A stretch of 64,000 nt of DNA from Streptomyces dysideae (GTDB taxonomy: Bacteria; Actinomycetota; Actinomycetes; Streptomycetales; Streptomycetaceae). The notes below the pieces were generated by a model. The model saw nothing but the letters and a program-made list of their open reading frames with translations. It ran no database searches and had not been told where the DNA came from. Made by a program: the position numbers and the translations under genes. Every line of letters starts with the position of its first letter. The stretch's first letter is position 1. This document shows positions 16,436-25,763 of the stretch, piece after piece. The stretch lies in the NCBI RefSeq assembly GCF_001514305.1, contig NZ_KQ949113.1:1-64000 (forward strand), read 5' to 3'.

Positions 16436-19400
16436 GTGCCGCCTTTCGCCCCGCTCTCCCCCACGCCCAGACGACGCCGAAGACTCAGCAGAGCCAGAAC
16501 TCCGCATGCCCTCCTGCTCGTTGTACTCACCGCCTGGTTCGCCCTCGTCGGAGGCGTGACCGGGCAGCTGCCCCTGGCGAGCGCCGCCCAGGCCGCTCCC
16601 ACGGCCCTGACCGTGAACGGCCTGACCGCGCCCGTCGACGTGGCCCCCGGCGCCACCCCGCTGCTGGGCTGGCAGGTCAGCGGCGACCGGCAGACCGCCT
16701 ACCAGGTGCAGGTCGCCACCACCTCCTCGGCCCTGACCGGAACCCCTGACGTATGGGACTCGGGCAAGGTCAGCTCCACAACAAACAGCAACGTCTCCTA
16801 CGGCGGCCCTGCCCTGACGGCCTCGTCCCGCTACTACTGGCGTATCCGCACCTGGGACTCCTCGGACGCGGCCTCCCCCTGGTCGGCGACCGCCCCCTTC
16901 GGCACCGGGCCGGGCACCACCTGGTCCGGTGCCACCCCGATCTGGAGCGGCGCCCCCACCGCGTGGACCGACTACACCTTCCAGGGCAGCTTCGTCATCA
17001 ACGCCAAGTACGCCAGCGTCACCTTCCGCGCACAGAACACCAGCAACTACTACCTGTGGCAGTTCAAGGGCAACGGCGAGAACACCATCGCCCCCCAGAT
17101 CCAGAAGAACGGCACCTTCAGCGCCCTGAAGACCGCCCAGGCCCTCCCCTTCACCCTCACCACCGGCTCCACCTACGACTTCAGGATCGTCGCCTCCGGC
17201 TCCACCTTCACCACCTCCCTGAAGGCACACTCCGACACCACCTGGACCCAGGTCGACACCACCACCGACACCACCTTCGACTCGGGCGGCATCGGCTTCC
17301 GCACCGGCCTGACCGAGCAGGCCACCTTCGACGACATCACCGTCACCGACCCCAACAACCGGTCGCTGTACAGCAACGACTTCAGCGACGCTGACAACAC
17401 CGACTTCACCTGCGGCACCATCACGGGCGGCGCGCTCTTCGTCGACAAGGCGAAGAACTGCGGCACCGGGTTCCCGACCGCGTGGACCGACTACACCTTC
17501 CAGGGCAACTTCGTCATCAACGCCAAGTACGCCAGCGTCACCTTCCGCGCACAGAACACCAGCAACTACTACCTGTGGCAGTTCAAGGGCAACGGCGAGA
17601 ACACCATCGCCCCCCAGATCCAGAAGAACGGCACCTTCAGCGCCCTGAAGACCGCCCAGGCCCTCCCCTTCACCCTCACCACCGGCTCCACCTACGACTT
17701 CAGGATCGTCGCCTCCGGCTCCACCTTCACCACCTCCCTGAAGGCACACTCCGACACCACCTGGACCCAGGTCGACACCACCACCGACACCACGTACTCT
17801 GCCGGCGGCATCGGTTTCCGTACGGGCAGCACCGAGCAGGCCACCTTCGACGACATCACCGTCACCGACCCCAACAACCGGTCGCTGTACAGCAACGACT
17901 TCAGCGACGCCGGCAACGCCGACTTCACCTGCGGCACCATCACAAGCGGCGCTCTCTCGATCGGCACGAGCAAGAACTGCGGCACCGGGCTGATGACGGT
18001 TCCGAGCTGGACCTTCCTCCGCGGCACCACCACGCTGGCCTCCGGCAAGAGCATCGCCTGGGCGCACCTGTACGCCACGGGCGCATCCACCACCCCGGCA
18101 CGGCAGTTCGTCCACAAGCTGTGGGTCAACGGCAGCTTCGTCGGCGTCGGCCCGACCCGCCCGGTCGGCTCCGAGGCCCGCTACGACGGCTACGACGTCA
18201 CTGCCCTGCTCAACGCAGGCGCCGCCAACACCATCGGCGCTCTCGCCTACACCACCAGCGACCAGCGCTTCCTCGCCAAGCTGGTGGTCCGGTACACCGA
18301 CGGCACCACCAAGACCTTCGGCACCGGCTCCAGCTGGAAGTCCCTGGACGGCACCCGCATCCTGCCCAACGTCGGCTCCATCGGCACCGGTTACTACACG
18401 GCACCCAAGGAGAACTTCGACGCCCGCCGCTACCCGTTCGGCTTCGCCACGCCCGGCTTCGACGCCACCGTCTGGCGCCCGGCGGTCACCAAGAGCGCCT
18501 TCGGTGACCTCCAGCCCGCGCCCACCGCGAAGGTCCGGCAGGAGTTCAAGACGCCCGTCTCGGTCACCGAGTACTCCTCCGGCAACTACTTCATCGACTA
18601 CGGCCGCACCTGGATCGGCGGTCTGTCCCTGAACCTGACCGGCACCTCCGGGCAGGTGGTCGACATCCGCTACGGCCAGGTCACCTCCGGCACCAACACG
18701 GTCAAGTACCAGACCTCGGCCGGCAACACCTACCAGGACAAGTGGGTCCTGAAGTCCGGCAGCCAGCAGCTGGAGACCTGGGGCCTGCGCGTCTTCCGGT
18801 ACGTCCAGGTCATAGGCGCCCCCACCGGGCTGACCGCGGCCGACCTCAAGGCCGAGGCGTACGTCTACCCATTCGACGATACGGCAGGCGTCTTCGACTC
18901 CTCCGACAGTTCGCTCAACCAGGTGTGGGAGCTCTCCCGCAACACCATCGAGGCGACCAATTTCAACCTGTACGTCGACTCGTGGGAGCGCGAACGCGAC
19001 ATCTACGAGGCCGACACCTACCTCCAGCTCATGGGCCACCTCTACACCGGCGGCGACGCGACACTGGGCGACTACTCGCTGAACTTCCTTAAGTCCAACC
19101 GCACCTGGCCGACCGAGTGGCCGATGTACGTCATCCTTGCCATGCACGACAGCTACGAGACGACCGGCAACACCGCGCCGCTGTCCGCCGCGTACACCGC
19201 GCTGCAGGGCAAGCTGCCGGACAAGTGGTACGAGTCCGCGACCGGCCTGATCCACAAGACCACCGGTAGCTCGGGGGCCAGCAGCTGCACCGACTGCGAC
19301 ATCGTCGACTGGCCCACCTCCGAGCGCGACGGCTACGTCTTCACCTCCTACAACACCGTCATCAACGCCATCGCTTACCGCTCCTACGCGGACATGGCCG

Positions 19401-20239
19401 ACATCGCCACCGCGCTGGGCAAGGACGCCGACGCCACCACCTACCGGAACAGGGCCAACGCCATCAAGGACGCGGTCAACTCGCGGATGTGGGACTCCAC
19501 GAAGGGCGCCTACCGCGACGGGCTGAACAACGACGGCACGGTGATCAACCACCACGCCGTCCAGGCCAGCGCCTTCGCGACCGCGCTCGGCATCGCCAGT
19601 CCCTCCCGGGCCGCGCAGGTGGCCTCCTACCTGGGCAGCCGCGGCATGGCGTGCAGCGTGTACTGCGCGCCATTCGTCATCCAGTCCCTGTACGAGGGCA
19701 ACCGGCCCGACCTGGCCCACACCCTGCTGACGTCGACCGGCACCAAGAGCTGGATGAACATGATCAACGACGGGGCGGGAGCCACCATGGAGGCCTGGGA
19801 CCTGTCCCTGAAGTCCAACACCACGTACTCCCACCCGTGGGCGGCCTCTCCGGCGTTCACCATCCCCCAGAGCATGTTCGGCATCCAGCCCAGCACCCCG
19901 GGCTACCGAACCTTCCAGGTCAAACCGCAGCCGACCTCGGTCACCTGGGCCAATGTCACAGTTCCCACCGCCCACGGCACCATCGGCGCCGCGTACGACA
20001 CCACCAGCGGCGGCCGCGTCGACATCGGCGTGAACGTACCGGCCAACACGACCGCCTCGGTGTACCTCCCCGGCGGCACGGCGGGCACGACCAGCGTCTA
20101 CATGGACGGCAACAGCGTCACCGCCACGTACGACAACGGCTTCATGCGCGTCGACGACGTCAAGCCGGGCTGCCACGTCGTCACCACGACCTCCGACAGC
20201 ACTCCGTACGACAACACCAAACTGACCGGCATCTGCTAG
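16436..20239 (+). CDS. Secreted GH78-type alpha-L-rhamnosidase with duplicated insert domain
   Basis: A 1267-aa secreted glycosidase that would release terminal L-rhamnose from plant or microbial glycans. The GTG at 16436 follows AAGGA and opens a long signal peptide: Arg-rich stretch, LLLVVLTAWFALVGG core, ASAAQA cleavage region. Residues about 50-170 are the fibronectin-like N-terminal rhamnosidase domain (YYWRIRTWDSSDAASPWS). Residues 176-348 and 349-521 are two near-identical jelly-roll modules (AWTDYTFQGSFVINAKYASV). After a second N-terminal rhamnosidase domain comes the (alpha/alpha)6 catalytic domain, with NLYVDSWERERDIYEAD at about 840-857 and IVDWPTSERDGY further on, then a C-terminal beta domain. 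No regulator is adjacent. Related arabinosidase or glucuronidase activity cannot be excluded. Confidence 0.82.
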   Translation: MPPFAPLSPTPRRRRRLSRARTPHALLLVVLTAWFALVGGVTGQLPLASAAQAAPTALTVNGLTAPVDVAPGATPLLGWQVSGDRQTAYQVQVATTSSALTGTPDVWDSGKVSSTTNSNVSYGGPALTASSRYYWRIRTWDSSDAASPWSATAPFGTGPGTTWSGATPIWSGAPTAWTDYTFQGSFVINAKYASVTFRAQNTSNYYLWQFKGNGENTIAPQIQKNGTFSALKTAQALPFTLTTGSTYDFRIVASGSTFTTSLKAHSDTTWTQVDTTTDTTFDSGGIGFRTGLTEQATFDDITVTDPNNRSLYSNDFSDADNTDFTCGTITGGALFVDKAKNCGTGFPTAWTDYTFQGNFVINAKYASVTFRAQNTSNYYLWQFKGNGENTIAPQIQKNGTFSALKTAQALPFTLTTGSTYDFRIVASGSTFTTSLKAHSDTTWTQVDTTTDTTYSAGGIGFRTGSTEQATFDDITVTDPNNRSLYSNDFSDAGNADFTCGTITSGALSIGTSKNCGTGLMTVPSWTFLRGTTTLASGKSIAWAHLYATGASTTPARQFVHKLWVNGSFVGVGPTRPVGSEARYDGYDVTALLNAGAANTIGALAYTTSDQRFLAKLVVRYTDGTTKTFGTGSSWKSLDGTRILPNVGSIGTGYYTAPKENFDARRYPFGFATPGFDATVWRPAVTKSAFGDLQPAPTAKVRQEFKTPVSVTEYSSGNYFIDYGRTWIGGLSLNLTGTSGQVVDIRYGQVTSGTNTVKYQTSAGNTYQDKWVLKSGSQQLETWGLRVFRYVQVIGAPTGLTAADLKAEAYVYPFDDTAGVFDSSDSSLNQVWELSRNTIEATNFNLYVDSWERERDIYEADTYLQLMGHLYTGGDATLGDYSLNFLKSNRTWPTEWPMYVILAMHDSYETTGNTAPLSAAYTALQGKLPDKWYESATGLIHKTTGSSGASSCTDCDIVDWPTSERDGYVFTSYNTVINAIAYRSYADMADIATALGKDADATTYRNRANAIKDAVNSRMWDSTKGAYRDGLNNDGTVINHHAVQASAFATALGIASPSRAAQVASYLGSRGMACSVYCAPFVIQSLYEGNRPDLAHTLLTSTGTKSWMNMINDGAGATMEAWDLSLKSNTTYSHPWAASPAFTIPQSMFGIQPSTPGYRTFQVKPQPTSVTWANVTVPTAHGTIGAAYDTTSGGRVDIGVNVPANTTASVYLPGGTAGTTSVYMDGNSVTATYDNGFMRVDDVKPGCHVVTTTSDSTPYDNTKLTGIC
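16961..17479 (+). repeat. Tandem duplication in GH78 gene, copy 1
   Basis: A 519-bp in-frame unit repeated directly at 17480-17998. The first ~310 bp are almost identical at nucleotide level; divergence is concentrated near 17275-17290 and 17390-17470. Confidence 0.9.
17480..17998 (+). repeat. Tandem duplication in GH78 gene, copy 2
   Basis: Second copy of the 519-bp unit, encoding the second jelly-roll module. The retained nucleotide identity, including silent positions, implies a recent duplication or gene conversion. Confidence 0.9.
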
Positions 20240-20263
20240 ACACCCGTCATCCCGCACCGAGGC

Positions 20264-20282
20264 GCCCCGGATCTTCCGGGGC
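20264..20282 (+). terminator. Terminator hairpin after the rhamnosidase gene
   Basis: GCCCCGGA, loop TCT, TCCGGGGC: a perfect 8-bp GC stem 24 bp after the GH78 stop, of the U-less type common in Streptomyces. Confidence 0.7.
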
Positions 20283-20394
20283 TCCTCAGTGTCGAGCCAG
20301 GTCGACCACCGAGGCCGACTACGCCGGCTGAAAAGCCGCGGCAGGAGCAGTCCAATTCCGGTATTCTCGCGCTCTTCCTCGTCCCCCACTCCCG

Positions 20395-21390
20395 TCAGTT
20401 CCAGCCGTAGTCCGCGGTCTCGTCGCGGAAGATCGTGTGCTGGTGGACGCCGGGGTCCTCGTCCGCGGGCTGGTTGGAGAACTCGATCCAGGCGGACGGG
20501 CCGTCCAGGCGCACATACGTGTTGACGTTGTCGATGGTCGTGCCACCGCTCCAGCCGATGTACGTCTTGTCGTACTCGGAGACGTACTTGGCGAGGAGCT
20601 GCTTGGACGCGCCGCCGCCGCCGGCCTTCTCGTCCAGGTCGTCGATCCAGGCGGCGAGCATCGCGGTGACCTTGGCCCGCTGCTTCTTGCCCAGGCTGCT
20701 GACGAGGACGCCCTCGGGCTCGGGGAAGGGACCGTCGTTGCCGGGGCCGAGCAGCAGGTCGTCGAAGCTGCCGTCGATCTCGGCGTCGGCCAGCCGGCTC
20801 TCGCTCAGCGACTGGATGGCCGCCATGGTCGAGGACCGCTTGTCCTCCAGCGGCTTGCAGAACTTCTCCTCCCAGTCGAACTCCATCGGCTCGACGCCGG
20901 TCAGGGTGGGCGAGATGCTCACGTTCTTCCCGGCGTAGGTGATGTTGTACGCCGCGTGGTGGCCGCCGAACTGCACCATGAACTGCTTGTTCTTGCTGGG
21001 CTGTCCGAAGAAGGAGATGTAGTAGTACTGGGAGCCGAAGCTGACAGTGCCCGGGCCGCCACCGGTGCCTCCGCCAGGACCACCACCGGTTTCTCCGCCG
21101 GGCGTGCCGGTGGGCGTGGGCCTGGGCGAGGTCGTGCCGCCGGAGTCCTCGGCCGAGGCCAGGTAGTCGTCCGCCTCACGGATCTCGACGAGCTGCTCGT
21201 AGCCCTTCTTGCTGAGCGCGGCCTCCATGACCTTCATCGCCGCGGCTTCCTGCTCGTCGGTGAGGTCACCCATCATGACGCCGTTGCGCTGAAGGACGCC
21301 GTCGGGGAAGTTGGACCAGCCGCTCTTCTTGGCCTCGTCGTCGAAGTCGTACAGAGCCGTGTCCTTCTGCTCGTCGGACAGCGTGGCCGG
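20395..21390 (-). pseudogene. DUF3500-family protein, 5' truncated
   Basis: The C-terminal ~330 residues of a DUF3500-type protein. Recognisable parts are LSDEQKDTALYDFDDEAKKS, the region YYYISFFGQPSKNKQFMVQF with GGHHAAYNITY, the block SEYDKTYIGWSGG, and an ending DPGVHQHTIFRDETADYGWN. A Gly-rich low-complexity linker lies between. The signal peptide and first part are missing: the frame meets, at about 21391, the inside of a response-regulator gene on the other strand, so a rearrangement joined the two. Function of the family is unknown. No credible start remains. Confidence 0.65.
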
Positions 21391-21961
21391 GACTCTTTCA
21401 GCGCCCTCGTCGTGGACGTGATGATGCCGCACGTCGACGGCGTCGGGGTGTGCCGAGTACTGCGCGCCGACGGCGACCGCACTCCGGTGCTGATGCTCAC
21501 CGCTCGGGCCGGGACCCCGGACCGGATCGCCGGCCTGGACTCGGGCGCCGAACGACTATCTGCCCAAGCCCTTCGCGGTGCCCGAACTACTGGCGAGGCT
21601 GCGGGCCCTGCTACGCCGAGCGGCGCTGACATCGGACGTCGCGGCAGCCGACGAGCCGGGGCCCGAGCTGCGGTTGGCTTCACTGCGGGTCGCTCCCTCC
21701 GCCCGTCGAGCGTGGTGGGGTGAGGCGGAACTGAGTTTGTCCAAGACCGAGTTCGACCTCCTGGAGCTGCTCGTACGCAACGAGGGCATTGTGCTCGACC
21801 ACGTGACCGTCTACCGGGAGATATGGGGCGGCGCTCTCACCGTGGACGCCAAGAACCTGGCCGGGTACATCGGTTATCTGCGGCGCAAGCTGGCTGACGC
21901 CGATGCGCCTCAGCTCATCCACACCGTGCGTGGCGTGGGTTACGCGGTGCGGCGGCCATGA
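21391..21961 (+). pseudogene. OmpR/PhoB-type response regulator, truncated and frameshifted
   Basis: The receiver domain starts at its phosphorylation-site region (ALVVDVMMPHVDG) with the first 45 or so residues missing. After GLDSGA an extra A near 21551 shifts the frame; in the corrected frame the sequence continues DYLPKPFAVPELLARLRALL and a complete winged-helix DNA-binding domain (LSKTEFDLLELLVRNEGIV, YIGYLRRKL, VRGVGYAVRRP). The stop overlaps the kinase start by ATGA, the usual two-component arrangement. Confidence 0.75.
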
Positions 21962-22560
21962 GGCTCATGAATCGGCAGGCGGGCTTCGTGGCGAGTCTCT
22001 GCGTACGGTTCGCGCTCGCTTTCGCAGTCGTCGGCGCCGTGGTCGCCGTGGTTGTCGGGAGCCTCAGCTACAGCGCCGCCGCCGACCGCATCATGGCGGA
22101 GATCGACAGTACGCTCCGGTCTGCCACGGTGGCCGCGGCCGGCGATCAGGACCCGGCGCCGCCCAGCTCCGAGACGCCCGCGCAGACCCCGGACCTCTAT
22201 CCCGGCCCCGACCTACCGGGGCCCGGCGACGAGGGCGCGCGGACCGTGATCACGCGGGCCGTGGACCGCGATGGCACCGCCACCCACCTGGGCAGCCCCA
22301 CCGTACGACTGCCCGTGTCCGACACCATGCGAACCCTCGCCGTCTCCGGCACCACCGGACAGTCGGCCATCACCGAAGTGAAAGTCGGCGTCCGCACGTT
22401 CCGCCTGCTCACCACCGCACTCGGCGACGATCGCGGCGCCACACAGGCGGCCGTTCACATCGACCAGACCCACCGAGTACTGGGCGGCATGGCCCGAGAG
22501 ATCGCCGCGGCCAGCCTCGCGGTCATGCTCGCGGCAGCGGGCGCCGGCTCGCGTGGCGTT
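21958..22560 (+). pseudogene. Sensor histidine kinase, sensor part only
   Basis: The N-terminal ~195 residues of a sensor kinase: a membrane helix (FALAFAVVGAVVAVVVGSLS), an extracytoplasmic region with a Pro/Gly-rich middle, and the beginning of the second membrane helix (LAVMLAAAGAG). HAMP, dimerisation and ATPase domains are absent; at about 22560 the sequence switches to ABC exporter ATPase sequence. Confidence 0.65.
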
Positions 22561-22890
22561 CCGGGTTCTTGGGCCGCTTCAAGCTCCGCCTCGGCCACAC
22601 CATCGGCCTCGGCGACGTGCACCCGCGCCACGACCGCGAGGCGGTCCGCTCAGACGACACCGACGCGCTTGCCCGAAGGCCTGGACGCCCAGCTCGGGCG
22701 CCGCTTCGGCCGCGTGAAACTGTCCAAAATGCAAGGTCAGAAGGCCGCCCTGGCTCGCGCCTCGATGCGGCAGACGCCGCTGTCCCTCGGGTTGGACGAA
22801 CCCACCGCTGCGCTGGACGCGCACAGCGAGCACGCCATCTTCGAACGCTGCATGGCCTACATCCGCGACCTGCGTGCGCGTACGGGACCA
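22561..22890 (+). pseudogene. ABC exporter ATPase fragment, frameshifted
   Basis: Two frames give parts of an ABC transporter nucleotide-binding domain: RLGHTIGLGDVHPRHDREAV in one, then LPEGLDAQLGRRFGRVKLSK, QGQKAALARASMRQTPLSL, LDEPTAALDAHSEHAIFERC in the other. The signature LSGGQ has become LSKMQ. Walker A is absent. The fragment is not functional. Confidence 0.6.
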
Positions 22891-23584
22891 TCACACGGCA
22901 AGTTGGGGCCTCCGACGACCATAGCCCGACACCTGCACCGCGGCGGTCGCAGAGGCGCAGTTCCCCGTCCAGGGCGTGTCATACCTCGACGTCCAAGGCG
23001 TCAGCGGCCTGCAGCTCGTGCACGACGACAGCGCCGGCAACGCACTTCACGGCAGCCCTCACCACCTCAACTTGCCCCGCCCCCCGCTGCCGGCCTCAAC
23101 CCACTTCTGTGAGGACACCAGCAGCTCTGCCGCACAGCCGTCCAACTCTCCCCAGGCGGAGCAATCCTGCCTGCCACCGCCCTGACCTGCGACAACACAG
23201 CCAGGTACGCCACGACGGGCCGATTCGACCCAGATTCGACCCGGCACGCCCCTGCCGCAGCACTGACCAGCCTTGAACTGCAACAATGCAAGTTGTGCCG
23301 GTGCACCACTCAAGAACCGGCAAGTATGCCGCCAAAGAAGCATCAGAGAAGCGAGAATACGGACATATGACTCAATCAAATGGTCGCGAATGAACACCAC
23401 CCGTCCCCGCAGGCAGACGGCATGACTGCTGTGTCTCTGCCGACGGGCAGCGGCACAGTGCCTCGCATCAGCGCTCTCACCAGGGAGTTTCCAAGTACTC
23501 TTCCGTGACACGGAAGCCGTGTTGCGCCCCCGCACAGCCCGTCCCGACGATGTCGCCACGACCCAACGACGGGAGCCGAACGCC
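22891..23584. other. Gap upstream of the Rieske oxygenase, no supported gene
   Basis: A short frame around 22970-23110 (FPVQGVSYLDVQGVSGLQLV) has some coding character but no start and is not recognised. About 23330-23395 is unusually AT-rich for this genome and is the likely promoter zone of the oxygenase operon. Nothing else is evident. Confidence 0.45.
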
Positions 23585-24652
23585 ATGCCGCACATCACTG
23601 CTTTTGCCAGGAACCAGTGGTACGTCGCCGCCTACAGCCACGAGGTCGGGCGCGAGGAGTTGCTCGGCCGGACCATCCTCGGTGAACCCCTCGTCTTCTA
23701 CCGCACCGAGGACGACGGGACGCCGGTCGCGCTGCACGACCGCTGTGTGCACCGCCGGTTCCCGCTGTCGGAGAGCCGGCTGGACGGGGACCGGATCGTG
23801 TGCGGGTACCACGGGTTCACGTACGACACGACCGGTACGTGTGTGTACGTGCCGGGGCAGAAACGCGTCCCGCGCACCGCCCGTGTCGCCTCCTACCCGG
23901 TCGTCGAGCTGGACTCGCTGATCTGGGTGTGGATCGGCGACCCGGCGCTCGCCGACCCGCAGGTCATCCCGCGGGCGAAGCACCTCGACGCCCCCGGCTG
24001 GGTCACCGTCCGCGGCATGGAGCCCATCGACTGCGACTACGGCCTGCTCGTCGACAACCTCCTGGACCTCTCCCACGAGACGTATCTGCACGGCGGTTAC
24101 ATCGGCACCCCCGAGGTCGCCGAGACGCCGATCACCACGGAGGTCGACGAGGGCGCGGGCATCGTGCGAGTGAGCCGGCACATGGACGACGCCGAGTGCC
24201 CGCCGTTCTACGCCAACTCCACCGGCATCACGGGCCGGATCACCCGCTGGCAGGACATCGAGTACCACGCGCCCTGTCTGTATCTGCTGCACAGCCGGAT
24301 CGCCCCGGTCGGCGTGCTGCCCGAGCCGGACGGCAGTGACCCGAACGGTTTCCACACCGAGATCACGTACGCCATCACACCGTCCGGCGACGGCAAGGTG
24401 TACGACTTCTGGGCCGTCTCGCGCGACTGGGCGACCGACAGCGCCGAGGTCAGCGAGTTCATGGGGAGCAACAACCACACCGTCGTCATGCAGGACGTCG
24501 ACGCGCTCAACCTGCTCCAGAAGACGCTCGGCAGCGAGCGCACCGGCTACCAGGAGCTGAGCATCAACATCGACACCGGCGGCCTGGCCGCCCGCCGCAT
24601 CCTGGCCCGGCTGGTCGAGGAGGGCGACAAGCCCATGGAGAAGGTCCAGTGA
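23585..24652 (+). CDS. Rieske [2Fe-2S] oxygenase subunit, VanA type
   Basis: The terminal oxygenase component (355 aa) of a two-component Rieske monooxygenase related to vanillate O-demethylase VanA. The Rieske cluster ligands are C54-x-H56 and C73-x2-H76 (CVHRRFPLSESRLDG, VCGYHG). The mononuclear iron site is D161-x2-H164-x4-H169 (DNLLDLSHETYLH), and the bridging Asp before the first His is present. It is followed with GTGA overlap by a 60-residue gene and then the reductase. A demethylation or hydroxylation of an aromatic or other small methylated acid is likely; vanillate itself is only one candidate because the neighbouring importer is of the SsuABC type. Confidence 0.87.
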   Translation: MPHITAFARNQWYVAAYSHEVGREELLGRTILGEPLVFYRTEDDGTPVALHDRCVHRRFPLSESRLDGDRIVCGYHGFTYDTTGTCVYVPGQKRVPRTARVASYPVVELDSLIWVWIGDPALADPQVIPRAKHLDAPGWVTVRGMEPIDCDYGLLVDNLLDLSHETYLHGGYIGTPEVAETPITTEVDEGAGIVRVSRHMDDAECPPFYANSTGITGRITRWQDIEYHAPCLYLLHSRIAPVGVLPEPDGSDPNGFHTEITYAITPSGDGKVYDFWAVSRDWATDSAEVSEFMGSNNHTVVMQDVDALNLLQKTLGSERTGYQELSINIDTGGLAARRILARLVEEGDKPMEKVQ

Positions 24653-24831
24653 CCAGTCCGACCGGCGAGATCTACCGCATCGACTGGCTGCCGGGCACCG
24701 ACATCCTGCACGGCACCTGTCACTGCGGCGCCGAGCACACCGCGCAGGACCCCATCGAGATGTGGGAGTGGATGCTCGGCCACCCCGAAGGCCATGCTCC
24801 TCGAGGACAGGAACGAGGACCGGAACAGTGA
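24649..24831 (+). CDS. Small conserved protein between oxygenase and reductase
   Basis: A 60-aa acidic protein starting at a GTG that overlaps the oxygenase stop (GTGA) and ending in GTGA overlap with the reductase start, so it is translated as part of the unit. It contains a CHC motif (C24, C26, HGTCHCGAEH) and a Trp-rich helix (PIEMWEWMLGHPEGH). There is no transmembrane segment or known fold that I recognise. Tight double coupling suggests that it is a real accessory subunit or cofactor-handling factor of the oxygenase. The function is not known. Confidence 0.75.
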   Translation: MTSPTGEIYRIDWLPGTDILHGTCHCGAEHTAQDPIEMWEWMLGHPEGHAPRGQERGPEQ

Positions 24832-25763
24832 CCGTGTACGAAGCCGAACTCGTCGTCGACCGCAGGGAGTTGGCGGCCGACGGCGTCCTCGCCCTCACGC
24901 TGCGCCATCCGCTGGGCGAGCGGCTCCCGGCCTGGGAGCCCGGCGCGCACATCGATGTCGTCCTCGGGCCGGAGCTGGAGCGGCAGTACTCGCTGTGCGG
25001 CGATCCGGGGGACCGCGACGCCTGGCGGATCGCGGTGCTGCGGGAGCCCGACGGGCGGGGCGGATCCGCCCATGTGCACGAGGAGTTGAGGCAGGGCGAC
25101 AAGGTGCGGGTGCGCGGGCCGCGCAATCACTTCGCGCTCCAGCCCGCTCCCCGGTACCGCTTCATCGCGGGCGGCATCGGCATCACCCCCGTGCTGCCGA
25201 TGGTGGCCGCGGCGGAGGCGGCGGGCGCCGAGTGGACGCTGCTGTACGGCGGCAGGACGCGCGAATCCATGGCGTTCACCGAGGAGTTGGGGCGCTACGG
25301 CGACCGTGTCACCGTCGCTCCCCAGGACGAGGCCGGGCTGCTGGACCTGGCCTCGGTACTCGACGACGTCCCCGGGGGCACGCTCGTCTACTGCTGCGGT
25401 CCCGGGCCGCTGCTGGACGCGGTGGAGGAGCGGTGCCCGTCCGGGGTGCTGCACGTCGAGCGGTTCCAGCCCAAGGAACAGGAGACGGGCGAGAACACCG
25501 AGTTCGAGGTCGAGCTCGCGCAGAGCGGCCGTACGCTCACCGTCGCACCGGACGTCTCCGTGCTCGACGCCGTACGCGCCGCGGGCGTGGAGGTGCTGTT
25601 CTCCTGCACCGAGGGCACCTGCGGGACCTGTGAGACCGATGTCCTCGAAGGCACTCCGGAGCACCGGGACTCTGTCCTGACCGACGAGGAGCGGGAGGCC
25701 GGGGAGACCATGCTCATCTGTGTGTCCCGGTGTCGTGGGAAGCGGCTCGTGCTGGACCTGTGA
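24828..25763 (+). CDS. Oxygenase reductase, VanB/phthalate dioxygenase reductase type
   Basis: A 311-aa flavin and iron-sulfur reductase supplying electrons to the Rieske oxygenase. N-terminal flavin domain with RQYSLCGD, NAD-binding domain with FIAGGIGITPVLPM and the YCCGPGPLLDAV stretch, and a C-terminal plant-type [2Fe-2S] domain with CTEGTCGTCETD and the last cysteine in LICVSR. The GTG start at 24828 is fixed by overlap with the preceding gene and homology of the first residues. The 3' end overlaps the convergent IclR gene by about 50 bp. Confidence 0.9.
   Translation: MTVYEAELVVDRRELAADGVLALTLRHPLGERLPAWEPGAHIDVVLGPELERQYSLCGDPGDRDAWRIAVLREPDGRGGSAHVHEELRQGDKVRVRGPRNHFALQPAPRYRFIAGGIGITPVLPMVAAAEAAGAEWTLLYGGRTRESMAFTEELGRYGDRVTVAPQDEAGLLDLASVLDDVPGGTLVYCCGPGPLLDAVEERCPSGVLHVERFQPKEQETGENTEFEVELAQSGRTLTVAPDVSVLDAVRAAGVEVLFSCTEGTCGTCETDVLEGTPEHRDSVLTDEEREAGETMLICVSRCRGKRLVLDL

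Noticed and set aside
16277..20389. Very long open frame on the minus strand opposite the rhamnosidase gene
   Set aside because: Gly/Val/Asp-rich low-information translation typical of the antisense of a GC-rich gene; no ribosome site or domain, while the plus strand has a full signal peptide and GH78 domains.
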